Positions 25,248-34,550 are shown, counted from the first letter of the stretch. The stretch is 64,000 bases of DNA from Algibacter lectus (GCF_900112395.1 NZ_FOLN01000014.1:1-64000), one strand, 5' to 3'. Numbers and translations are program-made. Notes: generated from the sequence alone by a model not told the origin.

Positions 25248-28238
25248 ATGCAAAATAAAGGATTAGTAAAATTATTTGCGCTTTTGTTTGGTTTGGTAAG
25301 TATCTACCAATTATCATTCACGTTTAAAGCGAAACAAATTGAAAACGCAGCCGAAGAGATTGCGATCAGTAAAATTGCCGATACCGAAGAAGGTTACCGT
25401 GCAAAACGTAGCGCCGAAGAGACTGCTTATTTAGAGTCTATTGCTACAGATACCGTATTTAACATGGGTATCGCAAAATTCACTTACAATGAAGTGAAAC
25501 AAAAAGCCATGAATTTAGGTTTAGACTTAAAAGGTGGTATTAGTGCTACACTTCAAATATCTATTAGAGATATCTTGAAAGGATTAGCTAACCATACTAA
25601 AGATCCTGTATTTAACAAAGCTTTAGATGATGCTGCTGAAATTCAAAAAAACAGTCAGAATACATATTTAGAAGATTTCTTCATCGCTTTCGATAAAATT
25701 AAAGGAGATACTAAATTAGCTTCACCAGATATTTTTTATACAAAAGCATTAGATGGTGAAATTAGTGGAAACATGACAGATGATGAGGTTAAAGCCATCA
25801 TCTCAACTAAAATTGATGAGTCTGTAGTTTCTGCATTCGAGGTTTTACGTAAACGTATCGATGAGTTTGGTGTAACACAACCAACTATCCAGCGTATCGG
25901 AACTTCTGGTCGTATTTTAGTAGAGTTACCAGGTGTAAAAGATAAAGAGCGTGCTATTAAATTATTACAAAGTACAGCACAATTAGAATTTTGGGATGCT
26001 TATAAAGGTGAGCAGTTTTTCCCATTTTTAGCGCAAGCTAACGAAGTATTAAAAGATATCGTTTCTCCAAAAACAGAAATAGCAGAGCAAGAGCCACAAG
26101 ATACTGAAGATGCAGATTCTGCAATCGACGATCTTTTAGGTGAAGCAGAAACAGACTCAACTGCAGTATCTACGGTTAACCCAATATTCGATTTAATTAG
26201 AGGTCAAGGTTACCAAGGAGGACCAATTATTGCTCAATTTGAAGCAAAAGATAAAGAAACAATCCAGAATTATTTAAGCATGTCTCAAGTACGTGCTTTA
26301 CTTCCAGCAGAGCAACGTTACGCAAAATTTGTATTCGGAAAACCTAAAAAAGGAAGTGAGTTATTAGACTTATATGCTTTAAAAGGAAACAGAGAAAACG
26401 AACCAGAATTAAGTGGAGCTGTAGTTACAGATGCTAGAAACCAATTTGGAGCAACAGGGAAATCTGAGGTTTCAATGCAAATGAATGCAAAAGGTGCTAA
26501 AATTTGGGAAGAAATGACTGGTAATGCATACGCACAAGGTAGTCAAATTGCTATTGTTTTAGATAACGTTGTATATTCTGCTCCTGGTGTAACAACCGGA
26601 CCAATTGCAGGTGGTAGCTCTTCAATCTCTGGAGATTTTAGCTTAAACGAAGCAATCGATTTAGCAAACGTATTACGTGCTGGTAAATTACCTGCTTCTG
26701 CAGATATTATTCAAAGTGAAGTTGTTGGACCATCTTTAGGTCAAGAAGCTATCGATAGCGGTAAAATGTCGTTCATGATTGCTTTAGCATTAGTATTAGT
26801 ATGGATGGTATTTTACTACGGTAAAGCTGGTGCATTTGCAGATGTTGCGATGGCATTAAACATTCTTTTAATCTTCGGTATCCTTTCAGGATTAGGCGCT
26901 GTATTAACATTACCTGGTATTGCCGGTATTGTATTAACAATTGGTATGTCGGTCGATGCAAACGTACTGGTCTTTGAGCGTATTCGAGAAGAACTTTCCA
27001 AAGGTAAAGGTCAAAAAGAAGCGATTCAAGATGGATTTAGCAATGCTTTATCTTCAATTCTAGATGCCAACATTACTACAGGTTTAACAGCATTAATCTT
27101 ATTTATATTTGGTACAGGACCAATTAAAGGTTTCGCAACTACTTTAATCATTGGTATTGGTACATCATTATTTACTGCAATTTTCATCACACGTTTACTA
27201 ATAGACTGGTATTCTAACCGTGGCGGAAACTTAGCATTCTCTACACCAATCACTAAAAACTTATTCCGTGATATCCGTATCGATTTCTTATCGAAACGTA
27301 AAATTGCTTATATCATTTCAGGTGTTTTCATTGTAGTAAGTTTAGGATCTTTATTTACAAACAGTTTAGATCAAGGTGTTGATTTTGTTGGAGGTAGAAC
27401 GTATCAAGTTCGTTTTAATCACGATGTTAGTGCTTCAGAAATTACAGGTGTACTTTCTAGCCCAGATGTATTTGGTAGTGCAAACGCTAAAATATTTGGA
27501 GATGCTAACCAAGTTAAAATTACTACAAAATATTTAGTAGAAGAAACAGGCTCTGAAGTAGATGAGCAAATCCGTAAAACTCTTTATACAGCGTTACAAC
27601 CGTATTTTGAAGGTCTTACTTACGAGGAGTTCATTAGCGATGCCGATACAAAAACAGTAGGTTTATTAAAAACCGATAAAGTAAGTCCAACTATTGCCGA
27701 TGATATCAAACAAGAATCATTCTGGGCAGTTTTAGGATCATTAATTGTAGTATTCCTTTATATCTTAATCAGATTTAAAAAATGGCAATACTCTCTTGGT
27801 GCAGTAGCAGCCGTATTCCACGATGTATTAATCGTATTAGGTGTATTCTCTTTAACGTACAAATTCATGCCATTCTCAATGGAAATCGATCAAGCGTTTA
27901 TAGCAGCAATATTAACCGTAATTGGATATTCATTAAATGATACCGTGGTAGTATTCGATAGAGTTCGTGAGTTCTTTAACGAGCACACAGGATGGAAATT
28001 CGATCGCGTTGTAAATGCATCATTAAGCAGTACATTAAGCCGTACATTAAATACCTCTTTAACAACATTAGTAGTGTTATTAGCAATCTTTATCTTCGGT
28101 GGAGATTCTATTAGAGGTTTCATGTTCGCCTTAATAGTAGGTGTAATAGTAGGTACATACTCGTCGCTTTTTATAGCAACACCAGTAATGTATGATACTG
28201 TAAATAAACTAGAAGGAAAAAAGAAAGAAGAAGACTAA
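25248..28238 (+). CDS. secDF: Protein translocase subunit SecDF (fused)
   Basis: A 996-residue inner-membrane protein joining SecD and SecF in one chain, as is usual in Bacteroidota. It uses the proton gradient to pull exported proteins through SecYEG. SecD part (about 1-640): LGLDLKGGISATLQI (the D1 motif), a periplasmic P1 region with an acidic Asp/Glu/Thr insertion (about 280-315), then SGDFSLNEAIDLANVLRAGKLP and VGPSLGQEAIDSG, with five TM segments and GMSVDANVLVFERIREE. SecF part (about 660-990): DQGVDFVGGRTYQVRF, YSLNDTVVVFDRVRE. I use the ATG at 25248, 40 bases after a consensus -7 box. Confidence 0.95.
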   Translation: MQNKGLVKLFALLFGLVSIYQLSFTFKAKQIENAAEEIAISKIADTEEGYRAKRSAEETAYLESIATDTVFNMGIAKFTYNEVKQKAMNLGLDLKGGISATLQISIRDILKGLANHTKDPVFNKALDDAAEIQKNSQNTYLEDFFIAFDKIKGDTKLASPDIFYTKALDGEISGNMTDDEVKAIISTKIDESVVSAFEVLRKRIDEFGVTQPTIQRIGTSGRILVELPGVKDKERAIKLLQSTAQLEFWDAYKGEQFFPFLAQANEVLKDIVSPKTEIAEQEPQDTEDADSAIDDLLGEAETDSTAVSTVNPIFDLIRGQGYQGGPIIAQFEAKDKETIQNYLSMSQVRALLPAEQRYAKFVFGKPKKGSELLDLYALKGNRENEPELSGAVVTDARNQFGATGKSEVSMQMNAKGAKIWEEMTGNAYAQGSQIAIVLDNVVYSAPGVTTGPIAGGSSSISGDFSLNEAIDLANVLRAGKLPASADIIQSEVVGPSLGQEAIDSGKMSFMIALALVLVWMVFYYGKAGAFADVAMALNILLIFGILSGLGAVLTLPGIAGIVLTIGMSVDANVLVFERIREELSKGKGQKEAIQDGFSNALSSILDANITTGLTALILFIFGTGPIKGFATTLIIGIGTSLFTAIFITRLLIDWYSNRGGNLAFSTPITKNLFRDIRIDFLSKRKIAYIISGVFIVVSLGSLFTNSLDQGVDFVGGRTYQVRFNHDVSASEITGVLSSPDVFGSANAKIFGDANQVKITTKYLVEETGSEVDEQIRKTLYTALQPYFEGLTYEEFISDADTKTVGLLKTDKVSPTIADDIKQESFWAVLGSLIVVFLYILIRFKKWQYSLGAVAAVFHDVLIVLGVFSLTYKFMPFSMEIDQAFIAAILTVIGYSLNDTVVVFDRVREFFNEHTGWKFDRVVNASLSSTLSRTLNTSLTTLVVLLAIFIFGGDSIRGFMFALIVGVIVGTYSSLFIATPVMYDTVNKLEGKKKEED

Positions 28239-28256
28239 CTCAAACTCTTTTTTTTA

Positions 28257-28290
28257 GAAAAGCCCGTCAGCGTAAGTTGGCGGGCTTTTT
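28257..28290 (+). terminator. Terminator after secDF
   Basis: AAAAGCCCGTCA pairs with TTGGCGGGCTTTT across an 8-base loop (one G.U pair) and ends in a T-run. Confidence 0.85.
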
Positions 28291-28305
28291 ATATTTTAAA
28301 GGTTT

Positions 28306-28410
28306 TTGGGCGTTACCCGAAAAGGGTCGGGCTTTCACTACTCGCTTTTTTGTGTTGCATAGGTGCAACCACACAAAAAGAGCTCAAACAGGCCGTTCAA
28401 TCCCTAACGC
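28306..28410. repeat. Dispersed intergenic repeat, copy 2
   Basis: TTTTTGGGCGTTACCCGAAA, GGGTCGGGCTTTC, the same TTGCA-TAGG-TGCAA hairpin within TTTTTTGTG...CACACAAAAAGAGCTC as copy 1, ending TTCAATCCCTAACGC. It lies between the secDF terminator and the fluoride riboswitch. Confidence 0.78.
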
Positions 28411-28504
28411 ACCTGTTTGCTAGGGTCATTGGCTTTTATAAACAATATTAACATCTGCCAATTAGCAATACTAGATATGGCACAACGTAAAACGTTTTTT
28501 TATT

Positions 28505-28512
28505 TATATTTG
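28505..28512 (+). promoter_or_regulatory. Promoter -7 box of the fluoride operon
   Basis: TATATTTG exact consensus. Transcription would begin at about 28518, immediately before the riboswitch aptamer. Confidence 0.55.
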
Positions 28513-28520
28513 CATTTCAA

Positions 28521-28578
28521 ATTTGGCAATGAGGTTTGCTTGTAACGGTTCTGCTTAGAGCTAATGATATCTACTTTA
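28521..28578 (+). promoter_or_regulatory. Fluoride riboswitch (crcB motif)
   Basis: The aptamer layout is readable. GGCAATGAGGTTTGCT (28525-28540) corresponds to the P1 stem with the conserved ATGAGG loop. TAAC (28542-28545) is the conserved joining strand. GGTTCT-GCTT-AGAGCT (28547-28562) forms P3. CTAATG...TCTACT (28561-28574) corresponds to the CTGATG.CCTCTAC block. AGGT of the P1 loop can pair with ATCT (the pseudoknot). It lies 45 bases before a CLC-F-type antiporter gene, the classical target of this riboswitch. The expression platform is not obvious. Confidence 0.8.
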
Positions 28579-28618
28579 AAAGGCTTATGTCTCTTTAGAA
28601 TCATATATTTAAAGCACT

Positions 28619-29923
28619 ATGAAAAAAAACGAAATTAAAGATTTTTTATTCTCATTTGAACAAATTCCATCTTTGCTATATCTCCTAAAATGGGTTTTAA
28701 TCTGTTTAACACTTGGTGTTTTAGCAGGTAGTGTTTCTGCTTTTTTTCTATTAAGTTTAGAGTGGGCCACAAATTGGCGAGAATCTCACTTATGGGTTAT
28801 ATCCTTATTACCTGTTGGTGGCTTGGTTATTGGTTTATCTTATCATTATTACGGAAGTAGTGTGGTGAAGGGAAATAATTTACTGTTAGAAGAATTTCAT
28901 TCACCTAAAAAAATAATTCCATTTAGAATGGTGCCTCTCGTATTATTTGGCACTATTATTACGCACTTTTTTGGTGGTTCTGCCGGACGAGAGGGGACAG
29001 CTGTACAAATAGGTGGTGCCATTGCCGATAGGTTTACCAAGGTTTTAAAGTTATCTAAACGCGATCGGAAAATTGTTTTAATTGCCGGTATTAGTGCAGG
29101 TTTTGCTTCTGTTTTTGGAACACCATTGGCAGGTGGTATTTTTGCATTGGAAGTTTTGGTATTGGGTAGATTGCGATTAGATGCTATTATACCGAGTTTT
29201 ATGGCAGCTGTTTTTGCAAATTATTTTTGTGAAATTTGGAATGTATCGCACACCCATTATCATATTAATACCGTGGCAGAAATGACGCCTATAAATTTAT
29301 TATGGTGCTTATTGGCTGGTATTATTTTCGGACTTGTAGCAATGTTGTTTTCTAAATCAACTCATTTTTGGAGTAACCTTTTTGGTAAGTACATAAAGTA
29401 TCCTCCACTAAGGCCAGTAATGGGCGGTACTATATTGGCTATTGCTATTTATTTTATGGGCACAACAAAATATATAGGTCTTGGTATTCCTACCATTGTA
29501 GAGGCTTTTGATGTTAACCTGAATTCTTACGATTTTCTGTTAAAACTTTTATTTACGTCTTTCACACTTGGAGCAGGTTTTAAAGGAGGCGAAGTCACCC
29601 CTTTGTTTTTTATAGGTGCAGCCTTAGGAAATGTGCTTATTTGGTTTATTCCGTTACCTATGGCTTTACTTGCCGGTATGGGATTTGTCGCTGTTTTTGC
29701 AGGAGCAACCAACACACCAATTGCTTGTACTATTATGGGGATTGAACTTTTTGGAATAGAATCGGGTGTTTTTATAGCCTTGGCTTGTTCTACCGCATAT
29801 TTGTTTTCGGGGCATTCAGGAGTGTATGCTTCTCAAATTATTGGTAGTCCGAAACACAAATTGTTTAAAGGTGAAAAAGGACTTTCTTTATCTGAAATAA
29901 ATAAAAAACGAACTAAGAAATGA
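28619..29923 (+). CDS. CLC-F-type fluoride/proton antiporter
   Basis: A 434-residue CLC-family membrane protein with about ten hydrophobic helices. The ion-pathway motifs are those of the fluoride clade. GNNLL (about 84-88) replaces the GSGIP of chloride CLCs. GREGT (about 123-127) replaces GREGP and keeps the external gating Glu. GAGFKGGEVTPLFFIGAALGN (about 318-338) is present but interrupted here only in wording. ASVFGTPLAGGIFALEVL marks the central repeat. It exports fluoride from the cytoplasm using protons. The assignment is reinforced by the riboswitch in its leader and the downstream DUF190 gene, which overlaps by 4 bases. Confidence 0.88.
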   Translation: MKKNEIKDFLFSFEQIPSLLYLLKWVLICLTLGVLAGSVSAFFLLSLEWATNWRESHLWVISLLPVGGLVIGLSYHYYGSSVVKGNNLLLEEFHSPKKIIPFRMVPLVLFGTIITHFFGGSAGREGTAVQIGGAIADRFTKVLKLSKRDRKIVLIAGISAGFASVFGTPLAGGIFALEVLVLGRLRLDAIIPSFMAAVFANYFCEIWNVSHTHYHINTVAEMTPINLLWCLLAGIIFGLVAMLFSKSTHFWSNLFGKYIKYPPLRPVMGGTILAIAIYFMGTTKYIGLGIPTIVEAFDVNLNSYDFLLKLLFTSFTLGAGFKGGEVTPLFFIGAALGNVLIWFIPLPMALLAGMGFVAVFAGATNTPIACTIMGIELFGIESGVFIALACSTAYLFSGHSGVYASQIIGSPKHKLFKGEKGLSLSEINKKRTKK

Positions 29924-30261
29924 CAGATTTAATTACGATACGTATCTATTTTGAGTATGGTCAGAAAATAAATAATCAGTCGTTTTGGAAAAAAATGTAT
30001 GCCTCCGATTTTTCAACCGAACTTATAAAACGAGCGAAAACCTTCGGACTGGAACAAGTATTGCACCTTAATGTAAGTAAGGGCTATTTAAATAACCAAA
30101 AAGTGAATTGGGGAATAAGTGAAATTCGCCATAGTAAACATCCACACCTTATTGAAATAGTAGATTCTGAAAGTAGAATAAACCAATTTCTAGATGAGCA
30201 AAAAGCATTTCTTCAAGACACTAAAGTTTTTGTGGTTAAGAATGAAGTATTAATTAAATAA
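29920..30261 (+). CDS. DUF190 family protein
   Basis: A 113-residue cytoplasmic PII-like protein. It starts with ITIRIYFEYGQKIN and continues with HLNVSKGYLN and HPHLIEIVDSESRINQFLDEQKAFLQD, the typical DUF190 layout of strand, helix, strand. The ATG overlaps the stop of the antiporter gene (ATGA), so translation is coupled. DUF190 proteins co-occur with CrcB/Fluc and CLC-F transporters under fluoride riboswitches; their biochemical role is unsettled, but sensing or regulating the transporter is plausible from the PII-like fold. Confidence 0.85.
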   Translation: MTDLITIRIYFEYGQKINNQSFWKKMYASDFSTELIKRAKTFGLEQVLHLNVSKGYLNNQKVNWGISEIRHSKHPHLIEIVDSESRINQFLDEQKAFLQDTKVFVVKNEVLIK

Positions 30262-30291
30262 TTCCCTTCATAGTAAAACTTCAAATATTAT

Positions 30292-31251
30292 TTAGCTTTT
30301 CAACTTACGTTCATTAGCTAAAATCATACTAACAGCTTGTTTGTATTTAAAAGGATTGGTAGCCTTTTTTATAGCTTTATATGTTTTCTGTTGATTTGAA
30401 AAAGATTGCGAAAAGAATTCCCAGAAGCCTAACATTTTCATTTTAATAGGTGTTGGTCCTGAAAGATATTCATCGTACTGGCTATAAATGGTATTGTGGA
30501 ATTCTTCAAAAATATCCCAACGGTCTTTAGGATATTCCGTAGTATCGTCTTTTATCATTTGAGGTAAAAACGGATCGGCAATTAAGCCACGACCAATCAT
30601 AAAATGATCTAAACTAGGGAAACGCGTTTGTATACTTTTAAAGGCTTCAACACTAGTAATATCACCATTGTAATAGAGTTTATGTTTAGTGCTTGTAATA
30701 CAGCGTTCAAAGGCCTTTAAATCTACAGGACCTTTATAGAGTTGCTTTCCAATACGTGCATGAATAGCTATGTTTTTAAGCGGATATTGATCTAAAATAG
30801 GAAATACGTCTAGAATTTCTTCAGCATGATCGTAACCCATACGCATTTTCATAGATACCAAAATATCAGTTTCTTTATGTGCGCGTTCTAAAATATTATC
30901 AATTTTCTCAGGATTGCAAATTAAACCAGAACCCATTCCAGATTTAGCAACCATAGGGTATGGGCAACCTAAATTCCAATTCAATTCTTTGTAACCTAAG
31001 CTTTGTACATATTTGGCAACAAATAGAAACTCTTCGGCATCGTTGGTTATAATTTGCGGAATTACTTCTAAGGTGTTATTGTTCTCTAGAAGCAAATCGT
31101 TTTGATAAGAGCTTTTAATTTTAAACTTACCATTTAACCTAATGTATGGTGAATAAAAGGTATCGATACCTCCAAAATAATGATGGAAAGCATTACGAAA
31201 TCTAAAGTCTGTAAACCCCTGTAATGGAGAGGAAAGTAAAGTAAAAGCCAT
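30292..31251 (-). CDS. dus: tRNA-dihydrouridine synthase
   Basis: FMN-dependent reduction of uridines in tRNA D-loops; 319 residues of TIM-barrel plus helical tail. Motifs: SPLQGFTDFRFRN at the start (flavin site), ELNWNLGCPYPMVAKSGMGSG with the catalytic Cys (about 98) here split only in wording, VSMKMRMGYDH, IHARIGKQLYKG with tRNA/substrate residues, YYNGDITS and MIGRGLIADPFL (FMN phosphate). The short helical C-terminus resembles the DusC group. It is convergent with the fluoride operon. The upstream gap holds the terminator of the DsbA gene. Confidence 0.92.
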   Translation of the reverse strand: MAFTLLSSPLQGFTDFRFRNAFHHYFGGIDTFYSPYIRLNGKFKIKSSYQNDLLLENNNTLEVIPQIITNDAEEFLFVAKYVQSLGYKELNWNLGCPYPMVAKSGMGSGLICNPEKIDNILERAHKETDILVSMKMRMGYDHAEEILDVFPILDQYPLKNIAIHARIGKQLYKGPVDLKAFERCITSTKHKLYYNGDITSVEAFKSIQTRFPSLDHFMIGRGLIADPFLPQMIKDDTTEYPKDRWDIFEEFHNTIYSQYDEYLSGPTPIKMKMLGFWEFFSQSFSNQQKTYKAIKKATNPFKYKQAVSMILANERKLKS

Positions 31252-31342
31252 TTGTATTTTATGAAGCGCAAAGATAGTTATATCTTTTATGGCTTGGTAG
31301 AAAGATTTTTAATGATTTTGTTTCAACATATCACAAATAAAA

Positions 31343-31393
31343 AACGCGTTTGTAAACCATGGTCTATGTGATGCCATAGCGTACAAACGCGTT
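31343..31393 (-). terminator. Long branched terminator
   Basis: AACGCGTTTGTA (31343-31354) pairs perfectly with TACAAACGCGTT (31382-31393), enclosing a second hairpin CTATG/CATAG. On the minus strand it ends in a T-run, so it terminates the TetR-controlled operon after the DsbA/FrnE gene. Confidence 0.75.
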
Positions 31394-31431
31394 AGAATTT
31401 AATGTTTTATTTTGAAAGCTAAAAAAAGAGC

Positions 31432-32097
31432 CTATTCGGAAATAGGTGCGTTTTGAGCTTGTAATAATTCGGTTAATACTTGTTTAAAAGTATCTACAGG
31501 TTGTGCACCAGTTACGGCACTTTTTCTGTTGAAAACAACAGTAGGAACAGAGTTTACACCCAATTGTTGCCAATAACCTTCTTTGGTTTTTACTTCAGAA
31601 CGAATATCTTCATTATCTAATTTTGATAAACCTTCTTCAGCATCTAAACCAACATCTAATAAAGCTTGTTTTAAAACATCGCGTTTAGAAACATCTTTAT
31701 GGTCTGTAAAAAAGGCTTTAGTAAGCGTCATTTTTAATTCGGTTTGTTTACCGAAATATTTTGCATATTCTAATAAAATATGAGCTTCAAAGGTATTAGA
31801 CATACGCATACCATCGAAATAATCGAAAGTAAAACCAAGCTCTTCGCCAGCTTCTACCATACGTTGTTTCGATTCGTTTTGTTGCTCATCTGTAGAACCA
31901 TATTTTTCAGCAATATGCTCGTGTAAATCCTGGCCTTCAGCTGGCATGTTCGGGTTTAATTCAAAAGGTTGCCACTCAATCTCTACTTGATCTTCAACCC
32001 CTAATTCTTTTATCGCTTTTTCTAAACGTTTGTATCCAATGGTGCACCATGGGCATACAACATCTGATACGATATCTATTTTAAGTTTTTCTTTCAT
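31432..32097 (-). CDS. DsbA/FrnE-family thiol oxidoreductase
   Basis: A 221-residue thioredoxin-fold protein with the helical DsbA insertion. The active site CPWC lies at about residues 16-19 in VVCPWCTIGYKRLE, and a cis-Pro segment VNSVPTVVFN at about 178-187. It has no signal peptide, so it is cytoplasmic, like FrnE and other 2-hydroxychromene-2-carboxylate isomerase relatives. These act on thiols or glutathione-like substrates during oxidative or xenobiotic stress. It is the last gene of the TetR-controlled operon. Confidence 0.87.
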   Translation of the reverse strand: MKEKLKIDIVSDVVCPWCTIGYKRLEKAIKELGVEDQVEIEWQPFELNPNMPAEGQDLHEHIAEKYGSTDEQQNESKQRMVEAGEELGFTFDYFDGMRMSNTFEAHILLEYAKYFGKQTELKMTLTKAFFTDHKDVSKRDVLKQALLDVGLDAEEGLSKLDNEDIRSEVKTKEGYWQQLGVNSVPTVVFNRKSAVTGAQPVDTFKQVLTELLQAQNAPISE

Positions 32098-32153
32098 TTT
32101 ACTATCTAATTTTGTGGTTTATTATTACCAATGTTTAGTTGGGGTTTTTAAAC

Positions 32154-32843
32154 CTATTTATAAGTAACAAGAATATCTGCTACTTGTTTTAAATCGGGTA
32201 ATTCAATTTCAGATTTTGGAGCAAGCGGAAACGTTTGTTGACCTGGTCTGCTCACAAAAGCAGCGCGCCATCCGGCCCAAAGTGCACCAGCAACATCCCA
32301 ACCATGTGCTGCAATTAGCATGCAGTCTTCAGGTTTTACGTTTAGTTGGTTTGCTGCCCAAGTATAAGTATCTGTAAAGGGTTTAAATTTACCAGCACCT
32401 TCAATACTTAATTGTGCGTCGAAATAACTTGTTAATCCGGCGCTTTCAAATTGCTTAGCCAGGCCTTCTTCCGAAGAATTTGTTAAAGCAACTAAAGTAT
32501 AGCCGGCTTGTTTTAATGCTAATAAAGCATCTTTTACTTCTGGATGAGCAGGTAAATCGCGTAAACCAGATATAATGGTTTTACGAGCTTCACCTTCAGA
32601 AATTTTAATATCATGATTAGCTGCTACCATCTGTAAAGCGGCAGCACCAATGTGTCCAAAAGGTTTGTATTGACCGCTAGCCGAAACAACTAGCGAATAT
32701 TGTAACATGGTGGTAAACCATAAAGGTAATAAGTCTTCGTTTCCGCCTAAAGCATCTCCAACTAACCGTTTCATTTTAGTAAGATCTAAAAGTGTTTCGT
32801 TAACGTCAAAAAATAATACTTTAGGTTTTTGCTTGGTTTCCAT
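32154..32843 (-). CDS. HAD hydrolase, haloacid dehalogenase type II
   Basis: A 229-residue HAD-superfamily protein. Motif I is VLFFDVNETLLDL (nucleophile Asp about 13), motif II LVALTNSS (about 116-123), motif III Lys in GAGKFKPF (about 150), and the motif IV region CMLIAAHGWDVAGAL, in which the usual acidic pair is replaced by AAHGWD as in L-2-haloacid dehalogenases. It probably hydrolyses 2-haloacids or a small phosphate ester. It lies mid-operon between the peroxiredoxin-like and DsbA genes. Confidence 0.88.
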   Translation of the reverse strand: METKQKPKVLFFDVNETLLDLTKMKRLVGDALGGNEDLLPLWFTTMLQYSLVVSASGQYKPFGHIGAAALQMVAANHDIKISEGEARKTIISGLRDLPAHPEVKDALLALKQAGYTLVALTNSSEEGLAKQFESAGLTSYFDAQLSIEGAGKFKPFTDTYTWAANQLNVKPEDCMLIAAHGWDVAGALWAGWRAAFVSRPGQQTFPLAPKSEIELPDLKQVADILVTYK

Positions 32844-32892
32844 TATGATATGTTTTTGTTGAAAAATAAAACTAATAGTTTTTAGCGAGGTT

Positions 32893-33558
32893 TTACATTA
32901 ACTTGTTTAATGCAGATACTATTTCTTTCGATTCAGCTCTTTCTTTATAATCGGCATCTAAAAAGGCATACTGAATTACGCCCTTTTTATCAATAACATA
33001 AGTCGCAGCTAGAGGTAATTCATTACTATCATCTCCGTTTTTTTGGTTTAAACCAAATCCTTCTTGGTAGATAGAGGCAACTTCTTTAGTAAGTTCGAAT
33101 ACAACCCCATATGTTTTTCCAACGGTGTTACCAATATCACTTAAAACGGTAAATTCTAAATTGTTTTTTTCTGAAGTGTTTAAGGAGTTATCAGGCAATT
33201 CGGGAGTTAAAGCTAAAAGCGTTGCGCCGGCTTTTTTAAACTCGGGTAAGTGTTCTTGTAAATGATGTAAAGTGATATTACAGTAAGGACACCAACCACC
33301 GCGGTACCAAGTTAAAACTACAGGACCATTTTCTAATGTATTGTATAGGGAAACAGGTTGATTTAAAGCGTTGTTTAATGTAAAATTTGGTGCTTTATCT
33401 CCAACATTTAATGCCTTGTCTAGTATTCCAGAGTTTACTACGCTGGTAATATCATCGGCATAAATTTGATTTTTTTCTTTAGTGAATTTTGCGATTCCTG
33501 CTTTACGTTGCACGTTTAATAAGGCATCTAATTCTCCTTTGTTTTTATTTGTTTCCAT
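32893..33558 (-). CDS. Peroxiredoxin-like (AhpC/TSA) protein
   Basis: A 221-residue thioredoxin-fold protein. Active-site segment VVLTWYRGGWCPYCNITL (about 80-97) carries a CxxC within the peroxiredoxin-like family-2 context; classical Prx has Txx C. VGDKAPNFTLNNALNQPVSL (about 52-71) is the typical AhpC/TSA entry. It has no signal peptide. It should reduce peroxides or act as a thiol reductant in the cytoplasm. It is in a close-packed minus-strand operon with a 50-base gap on both sides. Confidence 0.86.
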   Translation of the reverse strand: METNKNKGELDALLNVQRKAGIAKFTKEKNQIYADDITSVVNSGILDKALNVGDKAPNFTLNNALNQPVSLYNTLENGPVVLTWYRGGWCPYCNITLHHLQEHLPEFKKAGATLLALTPELPDNSLNTSEKNNLEFTVLSDIGNTVGKTYGVVFELTKEVASIYQEGFGLNQKNGDDSNELPLAATYVIDKKGVIQYAFLDADYKERAESKEIVSALNKLM

Positions 33559-33608
33559 TTCTATACGTATTAACTCTGTTAGTGTAACTTCTTGTTTATT
33601 AAGAACAA

Positions 33609-33917
33609 TTAAACCACTTCACTAATTTGAACTTGTGGTTTTACATTTGTAAAATTAGGAAGATCTGCCAAAATCGCTTCTGCATTAGCGCCGAAAGATT
33701 GTTGGAACGTTTCCATTGATTTAAATACTAAATTAGCAATAACCACATAAGGAGCGGGTTCATCTGGAGTTGCTCCGGCTAGTCCGAAATTAACATCGGA
33801 AGCTATAATGGCATCGCCTAATAAATCAATTAATAATTGACCGTGTTGCTTAATGTAATATGGTTTGTCGAATTTTAAATCGACAGTATTAGGGTACATT
33901 ACTGTTATTTTAATCAT
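33609..33917 (-). CDS. EthD-family protein
   Basis: A 102-residue ferredoxin-like (dimeric alpha+beta barrel) protein. MIKITVMYPNT at the start, the helix KPYYIKQHGQLLIDLLGD, and a second half YVVIANLVFKSMETFQQSFG are typical of the EthD family, first known from ethyl tert-butyl ether degradation. Many members are small enzymes or accessory proteins for quinone or ether compounds. It lies in the TetR operon between the AhpD-like and peroxiredoxin-like genes. Confidence 0.84.
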   Translation of the reverse strand: MIKITVMYPNTVDLKFDKPYYIKQHGQLLIDLLGDAIIASDVNFGLAGATPDEPAPYVVIANLVFKSMETFQQSFGANAEAILADLPNFTNVKPQVQISEVV

Positions 33918-34001
33918 GTCTTGTTTTTTTATTAATAAACCTTCCTCTTTATGGGAGAAAGGCTTACAGCTATTAAATTGTAGTTTTAGGGGACTACATT
34001 T

Positions 34002-34550
34002 TTATTTTTTCCAAGTAAAACTTTTAAAAGCATCATCAACAGGTGTGTTTGCGATGTGATTTGTATAGTTGCTAATTACTTTTTGAGACAGTCCTAAAAT
34101 GATGTCTAAAACTTGTTGTTCACCATATCCAGCAGCGTAAAAAGCTTCTAGATTTGCTTGAGATACATTACCACGGTTACGAACTATAGATAATGTCATA
34201 GTACGAAGTGCTTCTAATTTAGAATCTGCAAGTGGTGTTTCGTTACGTAACGCTTCAGTAATAGAATCGTCAACTTTCATCATTTTTGCAATTCCTGTGT
34301 GTGCAGGTACACAGTAGTGACATGCATGCTCTACATTAATGGTTTGCCATACTACAGTTAATTCATTCTCGTTGAAAGACGAGCTAACAAATAACTCATG
34401 TAATTGTTGGTATGCTTTAAGAATTTGTGGAGATGCAGCTAATACACCGTGTAAACCAGGAATCATTCCGTAAGCTTTTTGAGAGTTTTCTAATAGTGGT
34501 TTGCTTTCTGCAGGTGCACTTTCGATGTTGTGAATTTTTAATGTTGTCAT
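34002..34550 (-). CDS. Carboxymuconolactone decarboxylase / AhpD-like protein
   Basis: A 182-residue all-helical protein with the AhpD core: ACHYCVPAHTGIAKM (about 76-90) contains the CxxC and the essential His downstream. AhpD-like proteins are thiol-dependent peroxidases or electron donors; CMD relatives act on aromatic lactones. It is the first gene of the operon, directly downstream of a 24-bp perfect palindrome (34588-34611) that should bind the adjacent TetR repressor. Confidence 0.87.
   Translation of the reverse strand: MTTLKIHNIESAPAESKPLLENSQKAYGMIPGLHGVLAASPQILKAYQQLHELFVSSSFNENELTVVWQTINVEHACHYCVPAHTGIAKMMKVDDSITEALRNETPLADSKLEALRTMTLSIVRNRGNVSQANLEAFYAAGYGEQQVLDIILGLSQKVISNYTNHIANTPVDDAFKSFTWKK

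Noticed and set aside
26773-28123. Several minus-strand frames inside secDF
   Set aside because: They are complementary shadows of repetitive hydrophobic codons in a well-supported gene.
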